Positions 17,207 to 26,947 of a stretch of 64,000 nucleotides of DNA are shown here, in pieces. Position 1 is the first letter of the stretch. Every line of letters begins with the position of its first letter. The notes beneath the pieces are model-generated. The model did not search any database. It had not been told where the DNA came from and was given only the letters and a program-made list of their open reading frames with translations. The position numbers were made by a program, and so were the translations under genes. The stretch comes from Acrocarpospora macrocephala (GTDB taxonomy: Bacteria; Actinomycetota; Actinomycetes; Streptosporangiales; Streptosporangiaceae), in contig NZ_BLAE01000014.1 of assembly GCF_009687865.1 (NCBI RefSeq), positions 35,213-99,212 on the forward strand. The letters run 5' to 3'.

Positions 17207-19432
17207 GTGCGAAGCGGTGAGGAAGATGGGGCACCTGGTCAGGAGGCCGCCGAACCGGCGGTTGCCCAGGAGGCCGGCGAGCCGACGGCTGTGCTGGAGG
17301 CCGTTGAATCGACGGCCGAACCGACGGCGAAACCGCGCCGGAGGCTGCTGCGTCGTGTCCTCATCGCCGGCGGGATCGGGATCGCCGGTCTGATCGCCAT
17401 GTTCGGGGTCGTCTGGGCGATGACCCCGATCCCGGACACCACCCAGGCCCTGGCCACCGCGCAAGGTTCGCTGTTCTACTACCGGGACGGCAAGACCGTC
17501 CTCGCCACCCAGGGCGTCAACCGCAAGAACGTGCCGCTCAGCAAGGTCCCCGCCGTGGTCAAGGACGCCGTGATCGCCGCCGAGAACCGGACGTTCTACC
17601 AGGACACGGGCGTGTCACTCACGGGTACGGCTCGCGCCATGTGGTCCACGTTCACCGGGCAGCAGATCCAGGGCGGATCGACCATCACCCAGCAGATGGT
17701 GCGCAACTACTACAGCGGGCTGAGCCAGGAACGTTCCGTGATCCGCAAGCTCAAGGAGATCATGATCTCGTTGAAGGTGGATCGCTCCAAGTCCAAGGAC
17801 TGGGTGCTGGAGCAGTACCTCAACACGATCTACTTCGGCCGGGGCGCGCACGGGGTGCAGGCCGCCTCGCTGGCCTACTTCAACAAGGACGTGAGCAAGC
17901 TGGGCGCGGCCGAAGGGGCGTACCTGGCGGCGGTGATCCAGCAGCCGACCCGGTTCGCCGACCCGAAGGGCGCGGACCTGGCGGCGGTCAAGGCGCGCTG
18001 GCAGGCGGTGGTCTCCGGGATGACCGAGACGAAGGCGCTCACCTCGGCGCAGGCCGCCGGGCTGGTGTTCCCGACGCTGGTCAAGCAGAAGTCGCCGCTG
18101 TCGCTGGGCGGGCAGAAGGGCTACATGCTCGCGCAGGTACGGGCCGAGTTGAACCGGCTCGGGTACAGCGACGAGGACATCAACCAGGGCGGCCTGAAGG
18201 TCACCACGACGTTCGACCGCAAGTTGATGGGGCTGGCCGAGGAGGCGGTCAAAGCCGTGCTGCCGGCGGACACGCCGAAGAAGGTACGCACCGGGCTAGC
18301 CGCGGTCGATCCGGCCACCGGGGAGGTGGTGGCCTTCTACGGCGGGCGGGACTACAACGCGACCGAGTGGAACAACGCTTTCGACGCGAAGGTGCAGGCC
18401 GGGTCGACGTTCAAGGCGTATGCGCTGGCGGCGGCGCTGGAGAACGGGTTCGACCTGTGGACCCGGGTGGACGGGAACTCGCCGATGCATATCGCGTCCG
18501 CGACGATCCCGAACTCGGGGGATGCGTCGTACGGGTCGGTGGATCTCGTGCAGGCCACCCGGAGTTCGGTCAACACGGCGTTCGTCGATCTCGGGCAGAA
18601 GGTCGGGCTCGCCAAGGTCGCGCGGGCGGCGGAGGCGGCCGGGATTCCGGCCGATCAGTTGACGCAGCATCAGGCCGCGCCCACGTTCCCGCTGGGGGTC
18701 GCGTCGGTGAGCGCGGTGCAGCAGGCGTCCGCGTATGGAACGTTCGCGGCGGACGGGATCCATCATGACGCGCACGTGATCCGGTCGATCACCGATGTGC
18801 GGGGGCACACCCGGCAGATCACCGCGCCCGGGAAGCGGGCCTTCAGCGCGGAGACCACGGCTGACACGACGTTCGCGCTCGAGCAGGTCGTCCAGGGCGG
18901 CACCGGCACGGCCGCACGCCTCTACGACCGCCCCGCCGCCGGCAAGACCGGCACCACCGACGAGTCGGCCGCCGTCTGGTTCACCGGCTATGTTCCGCAG
19001 CTGTCCGTGGCGGTGGACATGTTCAGAGACGACAACAAAGCGGTGACCGTCCCTGGTTATGGCGCTTTGTACGGAGGCACGCTACCCGCCCAGATCTGGA
19101 AGTACTTCATGTCGGCCGCGATGGACGGCAAACCAGTCGAGGAATTCCCGCCACCGACCGACTACCAGACCATGTGGGACAGCCCGAACAGCCCTTCCGA
19201 CCAGAACAACCAGAACGGCGACGGCGATAACTCAACCCCCTGGGACAGCCCATCACCGTTCCCAACCGCAACGGACACGCCCGAAATGCCCGACTCACCC
19301 CCACCAACCGAGGGCGACGGCCAGGGCAACCAGGACAACCCAGGCAACGTCAGCGACACCGCGAACCCCGACCCCCCAACCCCAGCCGAACCAGTAGCCC
19401 CCGACCCCACAACAACCGAAGTGAACTTCTAA
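17207..19432 (+). CDS. Class A penicillin-binding protein (transglycosylase/transpeptidase)
   Basis: Bifunctional peptidoglycan synthase, 741 residues. A short acidic cytoplasmic tail is followed by a membrane anchor (about 49-71) and a GT51 glycosyltransferase domain with E126 in AAENRTFYQDTG and the GGSTITQQMVRNYY motif. The transpeptidase domain has S400 in STFK, SVN at 454-456 and K580 in KTGT. The C-terminal tail after about residue 650 is Pro/Asn/Asp/Ser-rich low complexity, probably in the cell wall. GTG 17207 has GGGGGA 4 bases upstream. It acts at the outer face of the membrane in cell-wall growth. Confidence 0.93.
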   Translation: MRSGEEDGAPGQEAAEPAVAQEAGEPTAVLEAVESTAEPTAKPRRRLLRRVLIAGGIGIAGLIAMFGVVWAMTPIPDTTQALATAQGSLFYYRDGKTVLATQGVNRKNVPLSKVPAVVKDAVIAAENRTFYQDTGVSLTGTARAMWSTFTGQQIQGGSTITQQMVRNYYSGLSQERSVIRKLKEIMISLKVDRSKSKDWVLEQYLNTIYFGRGAHGVQAASLAYFNKDVSKLGAAEGAYLAAVIQQPTRFADPKGADLAAVKARWQAVVSGMTETKALTSAQAAGLVFPTLVKQKSPLSLGGQKGYMLAQVRAELNRLGYSDEDINQGGLKVTTTFDRKLMGLAEEAVKAVLPADTPKKVRTGLAAVDPATGEVVAFYGGRDYNATEWNNAFDAKVQAGSTFKAYALAAALENGFDLWTRVDGNSPMHIASATIPNSGDASYGSVDLVQATRSSVNTAFVDLGQKVGLAKVARAAEAAGIPADQLTQHQAAPTFPLGVASVSAVQQASAYGTFAADGIHHDAHVIRSITDVRGHTRQITAPGKRAFSAETTADTTFALEQVVQGGTGTAARLYDRPAAGKTGTTDESAAVWFTGYVPQLSVAVDMFRDDNKAVTVPGYGALYGGTLPAQIWKYFMSAAMDGKPVEEFPPPTDYQTMWDSPNSPSDQNNQNGDGDNSTPWDSPSPFPTATDTPEMPDSPPPTEGDGQGNQDNPGNVSDTANPDPPTPAEPVAPDPTTTEVNF

Positions 19433-19439
19433 GAACACC

Positions 19440-19477
19440 GCCCGGGGATTGCATCAACCGATCGGTGGATTCCGGGC
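19440..19477 (+). terminator. Weak stem-loop after the PBP gene
   Basis: GCCCGG (19440-19445) pairs with CCGGGC (19472-19477); the loop contains its own palindrome ACCGATCGGT. No U-run follows. It lies 8 bp past the PBP stop codon and before the ABC-transporter operon. Confidence 0.35.
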
Positions 19478-19549
19478 TCAGCCGGATCAGCGGCGGATCA
19501 TGGCCGGGCAGGCGATTCGGGCGAGGGAGCGTCCGGCCAAGCTGAGTGC

Positions 19550-20467
19550 ATGGCGGTTATCGAGGTGAACGACCTCGTCAAGAGGTACGGCAGGCTCCCG
19601 GTGGTGAACGAGGTGTCCTTCTCCGTGGAGCAGGGCGAGATCTTCGGCATCCTCGGGCCCAATGGGGCGGGCAAGACGACCACCGTGGAGTGCGCCGAGG
19701 GATTGCGGCGGCCCGACTCGGGATCGATCAGGGTGCTCGGGCTCGACCCGGTCAGGGATGGGCGGGAGCTGAGTCACCAGGTCGGCGTGCAACTGCAGGA
19801 GTCGCTCCTGCCGGAGAACATCAAGGTGTGGGAGGCGCTCGACCTGTACGCCTCCTTCTACCGCGCCCCCAAGGACTGGCGCGAACTGCTGGCGGAGTGG
19901 GGGCTGGCCGACAAGCGCCAGGCCAGGTTCGGCACCCTGTCCGGCGGGCAGAAGCAGCGCCTGTTCATCGCCCTGGCGCTGGTGGGCGACCCGAAGGTGG
20001 CCTTCCTTGACGAGCTGACCACGGGGCTGGATCCGGCCGCCCGCCGGGTCACCTGGGAGCTGATCAAGCGGATTCGGGCGGCGGGCGTGACGGTCGTCCT
20101 GGTCAGCCACTCCATGGACGAGGTGGAGGAACTGTGCGATCGGGTCGCGGTGTTCGACCGGGGGCGGATCGTCGCGCTGGACACCCCCGCGAACCTGATC
20201 TCGGCCGTGGACGCCGACCAGCATCTGCGCTTCCGGCCGCTGACGCCCTTCGACGACGCGGTGCTGACAGGGCTGCCGGGGGTGGTGTCGGTGACTCGCT
20301 CCGGCGACCGGGTGATCGTCGCGGGCCGAGGCGACTTCGCCGGCGCGGTGACCTCCGCGCTGGCTCGTGACCATGTCCCGGTGGCCGAGCTGCGGGTCGA
20401 GCAGCACACGCTCGACGACGCCTTCATCGCCCTGACCGGTCGTGCCTTCGACACCCAGGAGAGGTGA
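19550..20467 (+). CDS. ABC transporter ATPase of a two-component-linked exporter
   Basis: A 305-residue ATPase with Walker A GPNGAGKTT, signature LSGGQKQRLFIALAL, Walker B VAFLDELTTGLD and H-loop LVSHSMDEVEE. Walker B has Leu in place of the usual Pro (DELTTGLD rather than DEPTTGLD), a tolerated variant. The C-terminal 80 residues form the regulatory extension seen in ABC-2 exporters. It overlaps the permease start, and the permease is followed by a histidine kinase and response regulator: an exporter plus sensor operon, as in LiaFSR or antibiotic-detoxification modules. Confidence 0.9.
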   Translation: MAVIEVNDLVKRYGRLPVVNEVSFSVEQGEIFGILGPNGAGKTTTVECAEGLRRPDSGSIRVLGLDPVRDGRELSHQVGVQLQESLLPENIKVWEALDLYASFYRAPKDWRELLAEWGLADKRQARFGTLSGGQKQRLFIALALVGDPKVAFLDELTTGLDPAARRVTWELIKRIRAAGVTVVLVSHSMDEVEELCDRVAVFDRGRIVALDTPANLISAVDADQHLRFRPLTPFDDAVLTGLPGVVSVTRSGDRVIVAGRGDFAGAVTSALARDHVPVAELRVEQHTLDDAFIALTGRAFDTQER

Positions 20468-21171
20468 TGGCCGGCTTTTCCAAACTCGCCAAGGTCGAGT
20501 CCAAGCTGCTGCTGCGCGACCCCGGCGCGATCTTCAGCATGGCCATCCCGCTCTTCATCCTGGTGATCTTCAGCGGCGGGGCCGGTCCGGGGGACACCGC
20601 GCTGCCCTCGATGTCGATGACGATCGCGGTGGGGTTGGTGGGGCTCTACATGGTGCCCACCACCCTGGCCACGTATCGGGAGCGGGGCATCCTGCGCAGG
20701 CTGTCCACCACGCCGGTCAGCCCGGGCGCCCTGCTGGGCGTGCAGCTGATGCTCCAGCTCGTGTTCGCGGTGCTCGCCTCGGCGGTGCTCGTCGCGGTCT
20801 CGGTGGTGATCTTCCAGGCGGCCCCGCCCGCCCGCGTCGTGGCGATGGCGACCGCCTTCCTGCTCGGCACCTCGGCGATCTTCGCGGTCGGTCTGCTCAT
20901 CGCCGCGACCGCGGCGAACGGGCGCGCCGCCAACGGTATCGGCGTGCTGCTCTACTTCCCGCTGGCCTTCCTCGGCGGCCTGATGCAGCCCAAGGAGGCC
21001 ATGCCCGAACTGCTGGCCGCGATCGGCGAGTTCACCCCGCTCGGCCTGTTCAGGCAGGCCGTCCACGACGCCTGGAGCGGGGCGGCGACACAGCCTCTGC
21101 TTCTTGCGATAATGGCGGTATATGCGCTGGTCATCGGCTTGGTCTCGGCCCGTTGCTTCCGCTGGGCGTGA
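20467..21171 (+). CDS. ABC-2 type permease
   Basis: A 234-residue membrane protein with about six spans (IPLFILVIFSGGAGPG, MTIAVGLVGLYMVPTTLATY, LLYFPLAFLGGLMQP). The motif YRERGILRRLSTTPVSPGALL matches ABC-2 permeases. ATG 20467 overlaps the last base of the ATPase stop codon; a GTG at 20464 is an alternative. It pairs with the ATPase at 19550 as exporter. Substrate unknown; drug or lipid-linked compounds are plausible given the adjacent sensor kinase. Confidence 0.88.
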   Translation: MAGFSKLAKVESKLLLRDPGAIFSMAIPLFILVIFSGGAGPGDTALPSMSMTIAVGLVGLYMVPTTLATYRERGILRRLSTTPVSPGALLGVQLMLQLVFAVLASAVLVAVSVVIFQAAPPARVVAMATAFLLGTSAIFAVGLLIAATAANGRAANGIGVLLYFPLAFLGGLMQPKEAMPELLAAIGEFTPLGLFRQAVHDAWSGAATQPLLLAIMAVYALVIGLVSARCFRWA

Positions 21172-21178
21172 GTCGGCG

Positions 21179-22420
21179 ATGACGCCGTCCGACCCGCTCG
21201 ACACCGCGGAAGGGCGGTTGGCCACCGGTCTGGCTGTCGTTCCGTACGTGCTGCTGGCCGTCTCGGTGGGGCTCGCGCTGCTCACCGGGGACATCTCAGG
21301 GGACCATCGGTTCGGCGTCCTGGGGCTGAGCGCGCTCGCTGCGGGATGGACGCTGTGGATGGTCACGCTGCACCCGGCTTGGATGGTGAACGGCAAGGCG
21401 GCGGGCCTCTATATCGCCGGGCTGGTGGCGTTCGTCGCGGCGCTGGGCCTGCTCAGCCCATGGTTCGCCGGTTTCTACGCCTTCACCGGCTACGTCCACT
21501 CCTGGCACCTGCTGCGTGGGCGATGGCGGATCGCGGGCGTGGTCGCGACGGCGGCGGCCGCGGTCACCGGCTACTTCGGCGGGCTGCCCGGCCCTGATCC
21601 GGCCGTCATCTCCTCCTACGTGCTGGTCATCGTCGCCATCGTGATCCTGGTCGTCCTGTTCAGCCTCTTCGGCGATATGACCGCCGACCAGAGCGTTCGG
21701 AGGAAGAAGATGGTCGATCAGCTCGCCGAGGCCAACTCCAAGCTGGAGGAGACGATGCGGGAGAACGCCGGGCTCCAGGCCCAGCTCCTCCTGCAGGCCC
21801 GCGAGGCGGGCGCCACTGACGAGCGCCAGCGCATGGCACGGGAGATCCACGACACGCTGGCGCAGGGGCTGGCCGGGATCATCACCCAGGTCCAGGCGGC
21901 CGCCCGGGCCAAGCACGACCCGGTCGAGTGGCAGCGCCACCTCGACTACGCCGCCCGGTTGGCCAGGGACAGCCTCGCCGAGGCTCGCCGGTCGGTGCAC
22001 GCGGTGGGTCCGTGGGAGCTGGAGTCCGCCCGGCTGCCGGAGGCGCTGGCGGACGTGGTGAAGCGGTGGGAGGGCATCCACGGCGTGCGGGCCGAGTTCG
22101 CCACGACCGGCCCGGCCCGGCCGCTGCACCCCGAGGTGGAGGTGACCCTGCTGCGCGTGGCGCAGGAGGCCCTGGCCAACGTGGGCAAGCACGCGGGCGC
22201 CGCCCGGGTCGGCGTCACCGTGTCCTACATGGACGACGTGGTAACCCTGGACGTGCGCGACGACGGCGCTGGGTTCATCCCGGGCGCCCACAGTGGCGGC
22301 TTCGGCATGACCTCCATGCGGCAACGCGTGACCAGGCTGGCGGGCAGCCTGGAGATCGAGTCGGAGCCCGGCGGAGGCACCGCCGTATCGGCCACGGTCC
22401 CGGCTCAGGAGCCCAGGTGA
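21179..22420 (+). CDS. Sensor histidine kinase (LiaS/NarL type)
   Basis: Membrane kinase, 413 residues from ATG 21179, with about five to six N-terminal spans (LAVVPYVLLAVSVGLALL to VISSYVLVIVAIVILVVLF), a short coiled-coil linker (KKMVDQLAEANSKLEETM) and a HisKA_3 domain, H-box ERQRMAREIHDTLAQGLAG. The ATPase domain has AQEALANVGKHAGA and VRDDGAGF. It overlaps the response-regulator start (GTGA). Lying just downstream of an ABC exporter, it probably senses the exporter substrate or envelope stress. Confidence 0.92.
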   Translation: MTPSDPLDTAEGRLATGLAVVPYVLLAVSVGLALLTGDISGDHRFGVLGLSALAAGWTLWMVTLHPAWMVNGKAAGLYIAGLVAFVAALGLLSPWFAGFYAFTGYVHSWHLLRGRWRIAGVVATAAAAVTGYFGGLPGPDPAVISSYVLVIVAIVILVVLFSLFGDMTADQSVRRKKMVDQLAEANSKLEETMRENAGLQAQLLLQAREAGATDERQRMAREIHDTLAQGLAGIITQVQAAARAKHDPVEWQRHLDYAARLARDSLAEARRSVHAVGPWELESARLPEALADVVKRWEGIHGVRAEFATTGPARPLHPEVEVTLLRVAQEALANVGKHAGAARVGVTVSYMDDVVTLDVRDDGAGFIPGAHSGGFGMTSMRQRVTRLAGSLEIESEPGGGTAVSATVPAQEPR

Positions 22421-23052
22421 ACGAGCCCCCGATCCGGCTGATCGTCGTCGACGACCATCCCATCGTCCGCGACGGCCTGCGCGGCATGTTCACCGGCGAG
22501 CTGGGCTTCGAGGTGGTCGGGGTGGCGGGTGACGGCGCGCGGGCGGTCAGCCTCGCCGAGGAGTTGCGGCCCGACGTGATCCTGATGGATCTGCGGATGC
22601 CGGGCACCGACGGGGTCACCGCGATCAGGCGGCTGGCCGAGCGCGGCAGCACGGCCAGGATCCTCGTGCTGACCACCTACGACACCGACAGCGACGTGCT
22701 GCCGGCCATCCAGGCGGGCGCGACCGGCTACCTGCTGAAGGACGCGATGCCCGAGGAACTGGTCCGTGCCGTGCGGGCCGCCGCGCGCGGCGAGGCGGTC
22801 CTGTCTCCCTCCGTGGCCACCCGGCTGATCGGCCAGGTGCGCGCGCCGTCCGATCCGCTGAGCGCACGCGAGCTGGAGGTGCTCGCGCTGATCGCCCGCG
22901 GCTCCACCAACCGCGAGGCCGCCGCCCGCCTGTTCATCAGCGAGGCCACCGTGAAAAGCCACCTGCTGCACATTTACGCCAAGCTCGGCGTCAACGACCG
23001 CGCCGCCGCCGTCGCGGTGGCCTTCGAGCGAGGGCTGTTCGACCGATCTTGA
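22417..23052 (+). CDS. NarL/LuxR-family response regulator
   Basis: A 211-residue two-domain regulator. The receiver has the acidic pair in IVVDDHPIVRDGLRG, the phospho-Asp in VILMDLRMPG and the conserved Lys in GYLLKDA. The LuxR helix-turn-helix is LSARELEVLALIARGSTNREAAARLFISEATVKSHLLH (given here in pieces; residues about 145-185). GTG 22417 overlaps the kinase TGA. It most likely activates the exporter operon starting at 19550. Confidence 0.93.
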   Translation: MNEPPIRLIVVDDHPIVRDGLRGMFTGELGFEVVGVAGDGARAVSLAEELRPDVILMDLRMPGTDGVTAIRRLAERGSTARILVLTTYDTDSDVLPAIQAGATGYLLKDAMPEELVRAVRAAARGEAVLSPSVATRLIGQVRAPSDPLSARELEVLALIARGSTNREAAARLFISEATVKSHLLHIYAKLGVNDRAAAVAVAFERGLFDRS

Positions 23053-23107
23053 TGAAGCTCAGCAGCGGCGGCTGCGACTCGGCGGCCTGGTCATTTGTTG
23101 GGTGTTC

Positions 23108-25135
23108 TCAAGCTGTCTGGCTGAGTTCGTTCTTGAGTGCGCTGGGGGTGGTGACGGGAAGTCTGCACGCGAACTGGCGGCAGACGTAGGCGGCCGGTTC
23201 CCCGTTGATCGTGCCCCTTTCGCGTAGGAGGGGTACGGTCTCGTCTCCGTTTCCCCACGCTACGACCAGGCCGGGGACCGTCGACATCAATGCCGTCCGA
23301 TGGAGTTGTTTTGCTCGGAGGTCGTCTGGTGGCCCGACTATGGCGACCTCGATTGGTCCGTCCAAGGCGGCCTGTGCCACTGCCAAGCCCCATCCGGCGA
23401 AACGGGCGTACTTCGCCGCCAGGACCGAAACAGCCCCCAGTGCCGCCTCGGCTGCCTCCCGATGTCTGGTCGATCCGCTCAGGGCTGCGTATGACAACAA
23501 TGCCCCTGCCGCCGCGAACTGCCCGGAAGGGGTTGCGTTGTCCGTCGGGTCCTGGGGTCGCTGGAACAAACGCTCCCCATCATCTGCCGTATCGAAGAAA
23601 CCGCCATTCCCGTCCCCGAAGCGTTCCAGCACGCTCTCCAGCAGTTCCCCGGCACTCTCGAACCACCGCGTCTCCCCGGTAACGCCATAAAGCGCGATAA
23701 GTCCCTCGGCTAGATCTGCATAATCCTCGAGAACTCCCGAATTCCGTCCTGCGTGTCCGCCTAGGGAGGTACGCAACAGCCACACACCGGTCGATCCGGT
23801 GGAAGTCCCCTCCGGGCTGAAGTCGTCGTGTGGATCGATGGATTTGTGTGGATTTTTCGTGACATGTAGGTCTATGAGCAACTCGGCAGCAGATCTGGCT
23901 GCATCAACTAGATCTGGACGGTCGAAAAGTGCGCCAGTTTCGGCGAGTGCGGCTATCGCGAGGCCATTCCATCCAGCTACGACTTTGTCATCCCGTCCCG
24001 GGCGGACACGTTCTCCCCGGGCGGCGAGCAATGCATTCCGTACCCGTTCGAAACGATCATCGGGATCCACTGGCAGTTGAAGAACCGAAGTGCCGTGCTC
24101 GAAAGTCCCCGAGACGTCGAACACCGTCACCGCCCAGGTGCCGTCCTCGTCTCCGAGGACCTCCCTGAGCTGGTCAGGAGTCCAGACGTAGAACCGGCCC
24201 TCCTCGCCTTCACTGTCGGCGTCCAGAGCCGACGCGAAACCGCCCTCCGGGGTTCGCATTTCTCGCAGCAGCCAGTCGGCGGTTTCCAGGGCGATTCGTT
24301 TGGCGAGCACGGAACCAGTGGCCCGCCACCAATGCGTGTACACGCGAAGCAGCAGCGCGTTGTCATACAGCATTTTCTCGAAGTGGGGGACAATCCACTC
24401 CGCGTCCACGCTGTAACGCGCGAAACCGCCGCCGAGCTGGTCGTAGATTCCGCCCCTGGCCATGGTGTCGAGCGTTTTCTCCGCCATCGCGAGAGCATCC
24501 GCCGTACCTGCACGAAGAAGAAACTCCAGGACCATCGACGGCGGGAACTTGGGCGCGCTGCCGAAACCTCCGCGTGCCGCGTCGAAAGTATTGGCCAGAT
24601 CGCGAACGGCTGCGGCGAGGGTGTCCCGTGACGGCAGCGGACCCGAGGGCAGGCCCGCTCGCTCGTTCAGCGCCTCCACCACATTCACGCCCTGCGCCAA
24701 CACGGCAGGCCGGTCGTTCAGCCACGCCTGCGAGATGCCATGAAGCAACCGCTGGAACTGCGCACGCGGAAAATACGTCCCCGTGTAGAACGGATGCCCA
24801 TCCGGCGTCGCGAAGACGGTCATCGGCCAGCCGCCGTGCCCGGTCATCGCCTGGGTGGCCCCCATGTACACGGCATCCACATCGGGACGTTCCTCCCGAT
24901 CGACTTTCACGTTGACGAACTTGTCGTTCATCATCCGGGCCGTCGCCTCGTCCTCGAAGGACTCGTGCGCCATCACATGGCACCAGTGACAGGCCGAATA
25001 TCCCACCGAGATCAGCAGCGGCACATCTCGCTCGCGCGCCGCCGCGAACGCCTCCTCGCCCCATTCCCACCAGTCCACCGGATTCCCGGCATGCTGCAAC
25101 AGATAGGGACTCGTCGCATCAACCAGCCGATTCAT
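23108..25135 (-). CDS. Thioredoxin-domain protein of the YyaL/DUF255 (SSP411) family
   Basis: A 675-residue protein. The N-terminal thioredoxin-like domain has the CxxC-type motif [16 protein letters not shown], preceded by [19 protein letters not shown]. An (alpha/alpha)6-barrel domain follows, related to N-acylglucosamine 2-epimerases ([44 protein letters not shown]). GGAGGT lies 6 bases before ATG 25135. The M. tuberculosis homologue (Rv1084) lies beside mca, as here. Biochemical function is unsettled; roles in redox or sugar metabolism have been suggested. Confidence 0.9.
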   Translation of the reverse strand: MNRLVDATSPYLLQHAGNPVDWWEWGEEAFAAARERDVPLLISVGYSACHWCHVMAHESFEDEATARMMNDKFVNVKVDREERPDVDAVYMGATQAMTGHGGWPMTVFATPDGHPFYTGTYFPRAQFQRLLHGISQAWLNDRPAVLAQGVNVVEALNERAGLPSGPLPSRDTLAAAVRDLANTFDAARGGFGSAPKFPPSMVLEFLLRAGTADALAMAEKTLDTMARGGIYDQLGGGFARYSVDAEWIVPHFEKMLYDNALLLRVYTHWWRATGSVLAKRIALETADWLLREMRTPEGGFASALDADSEGEEGRFYVWTPDQLREVLGDEDGTWAVTVFDVSGTFEHGTSVLQLPVDPDDRFERVRNALLAARGERVRPGRDDKVVAGWNGLAIAALAETGALFDRPDLVDAARSAAELLIDLHVTKNPHKSIDPHDDFSPEGTSTGSTGVWLLRTSLGGHAGRNSGVLEDYADLAEGLIALYGVTGETRWFESAGELLESVLERFGDGNGGFFDTADDGERLFQRPQDPTDNATPSGQFAAAGALLSYAALSGSTRHREAAEAALGAVSVLAAKYARFAGWGLAVAQAALDGPIEVAIVGPPDDLRAKQLHRTALMSTVPGLVVAWGNGDETVPLLRERGTINGEPAAYVCRQFACRLPVTTPSALKNELSQTA

Positions 25136-25330
25136 TTCCGACCTCCTGGGTAGCCGCTCCTTCCATCTTCCCCTGCCGTCGAGGTCCCGCGGAGGTCGCC
25201 TGGCGAGGTGGCGAAGCAGGTATGGGGTCCGGGGATGTATTCGGGTGGCGGCGGGCGTAGGCTCACGGGACGTGAGCGAGGACGTCAGGTGTCGCGGTGG
25301 GGTGTGGGCGTGGCCGGTGGAGGAGGCTGC

Positions 25331-26479
25331 GTGAGCGTGGATTTGGAGTTTGCGATCCGGCATTCCGGGCGGGCGGGGAAAGATCTCACCCGGCGGGATG
25401 TGGCGCGGGTGCTGCTCGCGGTGCCGACGGGGCAGGCGCTGGTGTCGATGCCCGACCTGAAGCGAGAGCTGCTCGCGGTGGGGAATCCGCTGTCGGCGGC
25501 GTTCTGGGAATCGGCGAAGACCACGCTGGCGCGGATCGAGTCGGGGCTGGCCACGGTGGGCGACGTGCAGCGGTGGCTGGAGTCGACCGGGACCGAGCCG
25601 ATCCTGCTGACCCGCAGCTATTTCGTGTGGCCGGACGAGGGCGAGCGCGGCCCGGTGGCCACCGAGATGTACGCGCGCCTGGTCGAGCACCTGGAGTCGC
25701 TTCTGGCGATCGGTGTGATCGATCCAGATTTGCTGGCGGCGGGGGATCCGGCGGCGCGTGAGGCGTACGAGGAGTTGCAGGAGCGGTGGCTGGCGACGTC
25801 GCTGCCCGATGGGCGGGTGCCCAGCGCGGTGGTCAGCGACGAGCAGGACGAGGAGCTGTTCGCGGCCTGGGACGAGGAGGAGGCGTTCGCGCTCGGGGAG
25901 TTGCGCCGGAGCATGGCCGATCTGCCCGCGCCGCCGCTGCCGGTGGAGGATCTGCGGGCGGCCGCCGGGCGGCTGCGGCGCACGCTGGTGCGGCCGGGGT
26001 TCCCAGGGAACGTGCTGCGGGCCTGCGCGGGTCTGGACGAGGCGGCGCTGCCGGCCGAGGACGAGGATCTGTGGCTGGCGGTGGCGGCCGGGATCACCGC
26101 GCCGATCTCGGACCTGCCGGACGAGGAGGACGCGGCCCGGTTCTTCGACCTGGACGGCGAGCTCAGCCACGAGGACTCGGTGCTCGCCTCGCTGTGCGCG
26201 ATCAACCACGCTGACTGGCTGGCCGCCGTCACGGCTCTGGCCCGGTACGGCCCCGGCGTGCTCGCCTCACCCGAGCGGATCGCCCGGTTCATCGCGGACT
26301 CGGAGGAGAACGACGGCGAGGCCGACAGCCTGGAAGACCTGGAAGCGACCGAAATGCTCTTCACTGCTGTCACCCCGCTGTGGGCTCACCTCGGCATCGT
26401 CGACAAAGCCGAAGTCCTCACCCCACTGGGCTGGTGGGGCCTCCCGAAGGCGTTGGAACGCGCCTGGTCCCCCGAGTAG
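25331..26479 (+). CDS. Conserved acidic actinobacterial protein of unknown function
   Basis: The GTG at 25331 has AGGAGG at 25321-25326, giving 382 residues. The protein is soluble, very acidic and rich in Glu/Asp/Leu/Ala. The N-terminus ([36 protein letters not shown]) is followed by long helices, including two acidic blocks [17 protein letters not shown] and [15 protein letters not shown]. No catalytic motif or known domain was recognised. It ends nearly flush with the convergent GNAT gene. Codon use looks native. Confidence 0.75.
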   Translation: MSVDLEFAIRHSGRAGKDLTRRDVARVLLAVPTGQALVSMPDLKRELLAVGNPLSAAFWESAKTTLARIESGLATVGDVQRWLESTGTEPILLTRSYFVWPDEGERGPVATEMYARLVEHLESLLAIGVIDPDLLAAGDPAAREAYEELQERWLATSLPDGRVPSAVVSDEQDEELFAAWDEEEAFALGELRRSMADLPAPPLPVEDLRAAAGRLRRTLVRPGFPGNVLRACAGLDEAALPAEDEDLWLAVAAGITAPISDLPDEEDAARFFDLDGELSHEDSVLASLCAINHADWLAAVTALARYGPGVLASPERIARFIADSEENDGEADSLEDLEATEMLFTAVTPLWAHLGIVDKAEVLTPLGWWGLPKALERAWSPE

Positions 26480-26480
26480 G

Positions 26481-26786
26481 TTAGGCGATTTCGTCCTGGT
26501 AGTTGTCGGGGACGAGGTCGGCGTATTCGGGGTGGCGTTTGATGTAGGACGCGATGAAGGGGCAGAGGGGGACGACGGAGAGGGCGCGGTCGCGGGCGCC
26601 GTTGAGGGCGGCGCGGGCGAGTTGGCTGCCCAGTCCCTTGCCCTCGAACGCCGAGTCGATCTCGGTGTGGAGGAAGACGATTTTCCCGGGGCGGAGCCGG
26701 TATTGGGCGAACCCGGCCACATCGCCTTCGACAAGGATCTCGTAACGGTGGGTTTCGGGATTGTCGACGACGGTGGCCTAGGTCAC
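26481..26786 (-). pseudogene. GNAT acetyltransferase (YjdJ type) with a stop at codon 3
   Basis: The reading frame ATVVDNPETHRYEILVEGD then AGFAQYRL, FLHTEIDSAFEGKGLGSQLA and CPFIASYIKRHPEYADLV is a complete small GNAT of about 100 residues, with the acetyl-CoA loop EGKGLGSQLA. The expected start is GTG 26786, which overlaps the stop of the preceding gene (GTGA) and has GAAGGA 6 bases upstream. The codons then read GTG ACC TAG. Homologues of this type commonly begin with a short Met-Thr-Glu/Ala-like stretch, so TAG probably replaces a sense codon such as GAG or CAG. Without readthrough only a GTG at 26720 remains, which would lose the first strand. Nonsense mutation, sequencing error or true readthrough are all possible. 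Confidence 0.6.
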
Positions 26787-26938
26787 TTTTTGTCCTTCTC
26801 GTGCGGGACCTGGATTTTCGAGAGCTGCTTGTTCATGGACTTGACGAGGAAGAACAGCGCGACGCCCAGCGCGAACACGACGAGGAAGCCGAGCAGCCCC
26901 GGGCCGTACTCAGGAGCGGCGGCGGCGATGAAGTTCAT
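26783..26938 (-). CDS. 51-residue single-span membrane protein, mca-linked
   Basis: ATG 26938 to TGA 26783. Residues about 13-32 form one hydrophobic span (GPGLLGFLVVFALGVALFFL), flanked by a short acidic N-terminus and a basic tail ending HEKDKK. It lies just downstream of mca, 9 bp past its stop, and overlaps the GNAT frame by GTGA. A small gene in this place also occurs between mca and the YyaL homologue in mycobacteria (Rv1083), from memory. Function unknown. Confidence 0.65.
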   Translation of the reverse strand: MNFIAAAAPEYGPGLLGFLVVFALGVALFFLVKSMNKQLSKIQVPHEKDKK

Positions 26939-26947
26939 CTCTCAAGT

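Noticed and set aside
23108-26209. 1033-residue version of the YyaL-like protein
   Set aside because: Residues before ATG 25135 are antisense to the acidic protein gene at 25331; a GGAGGT ribosome site marks 25135 as the real start.
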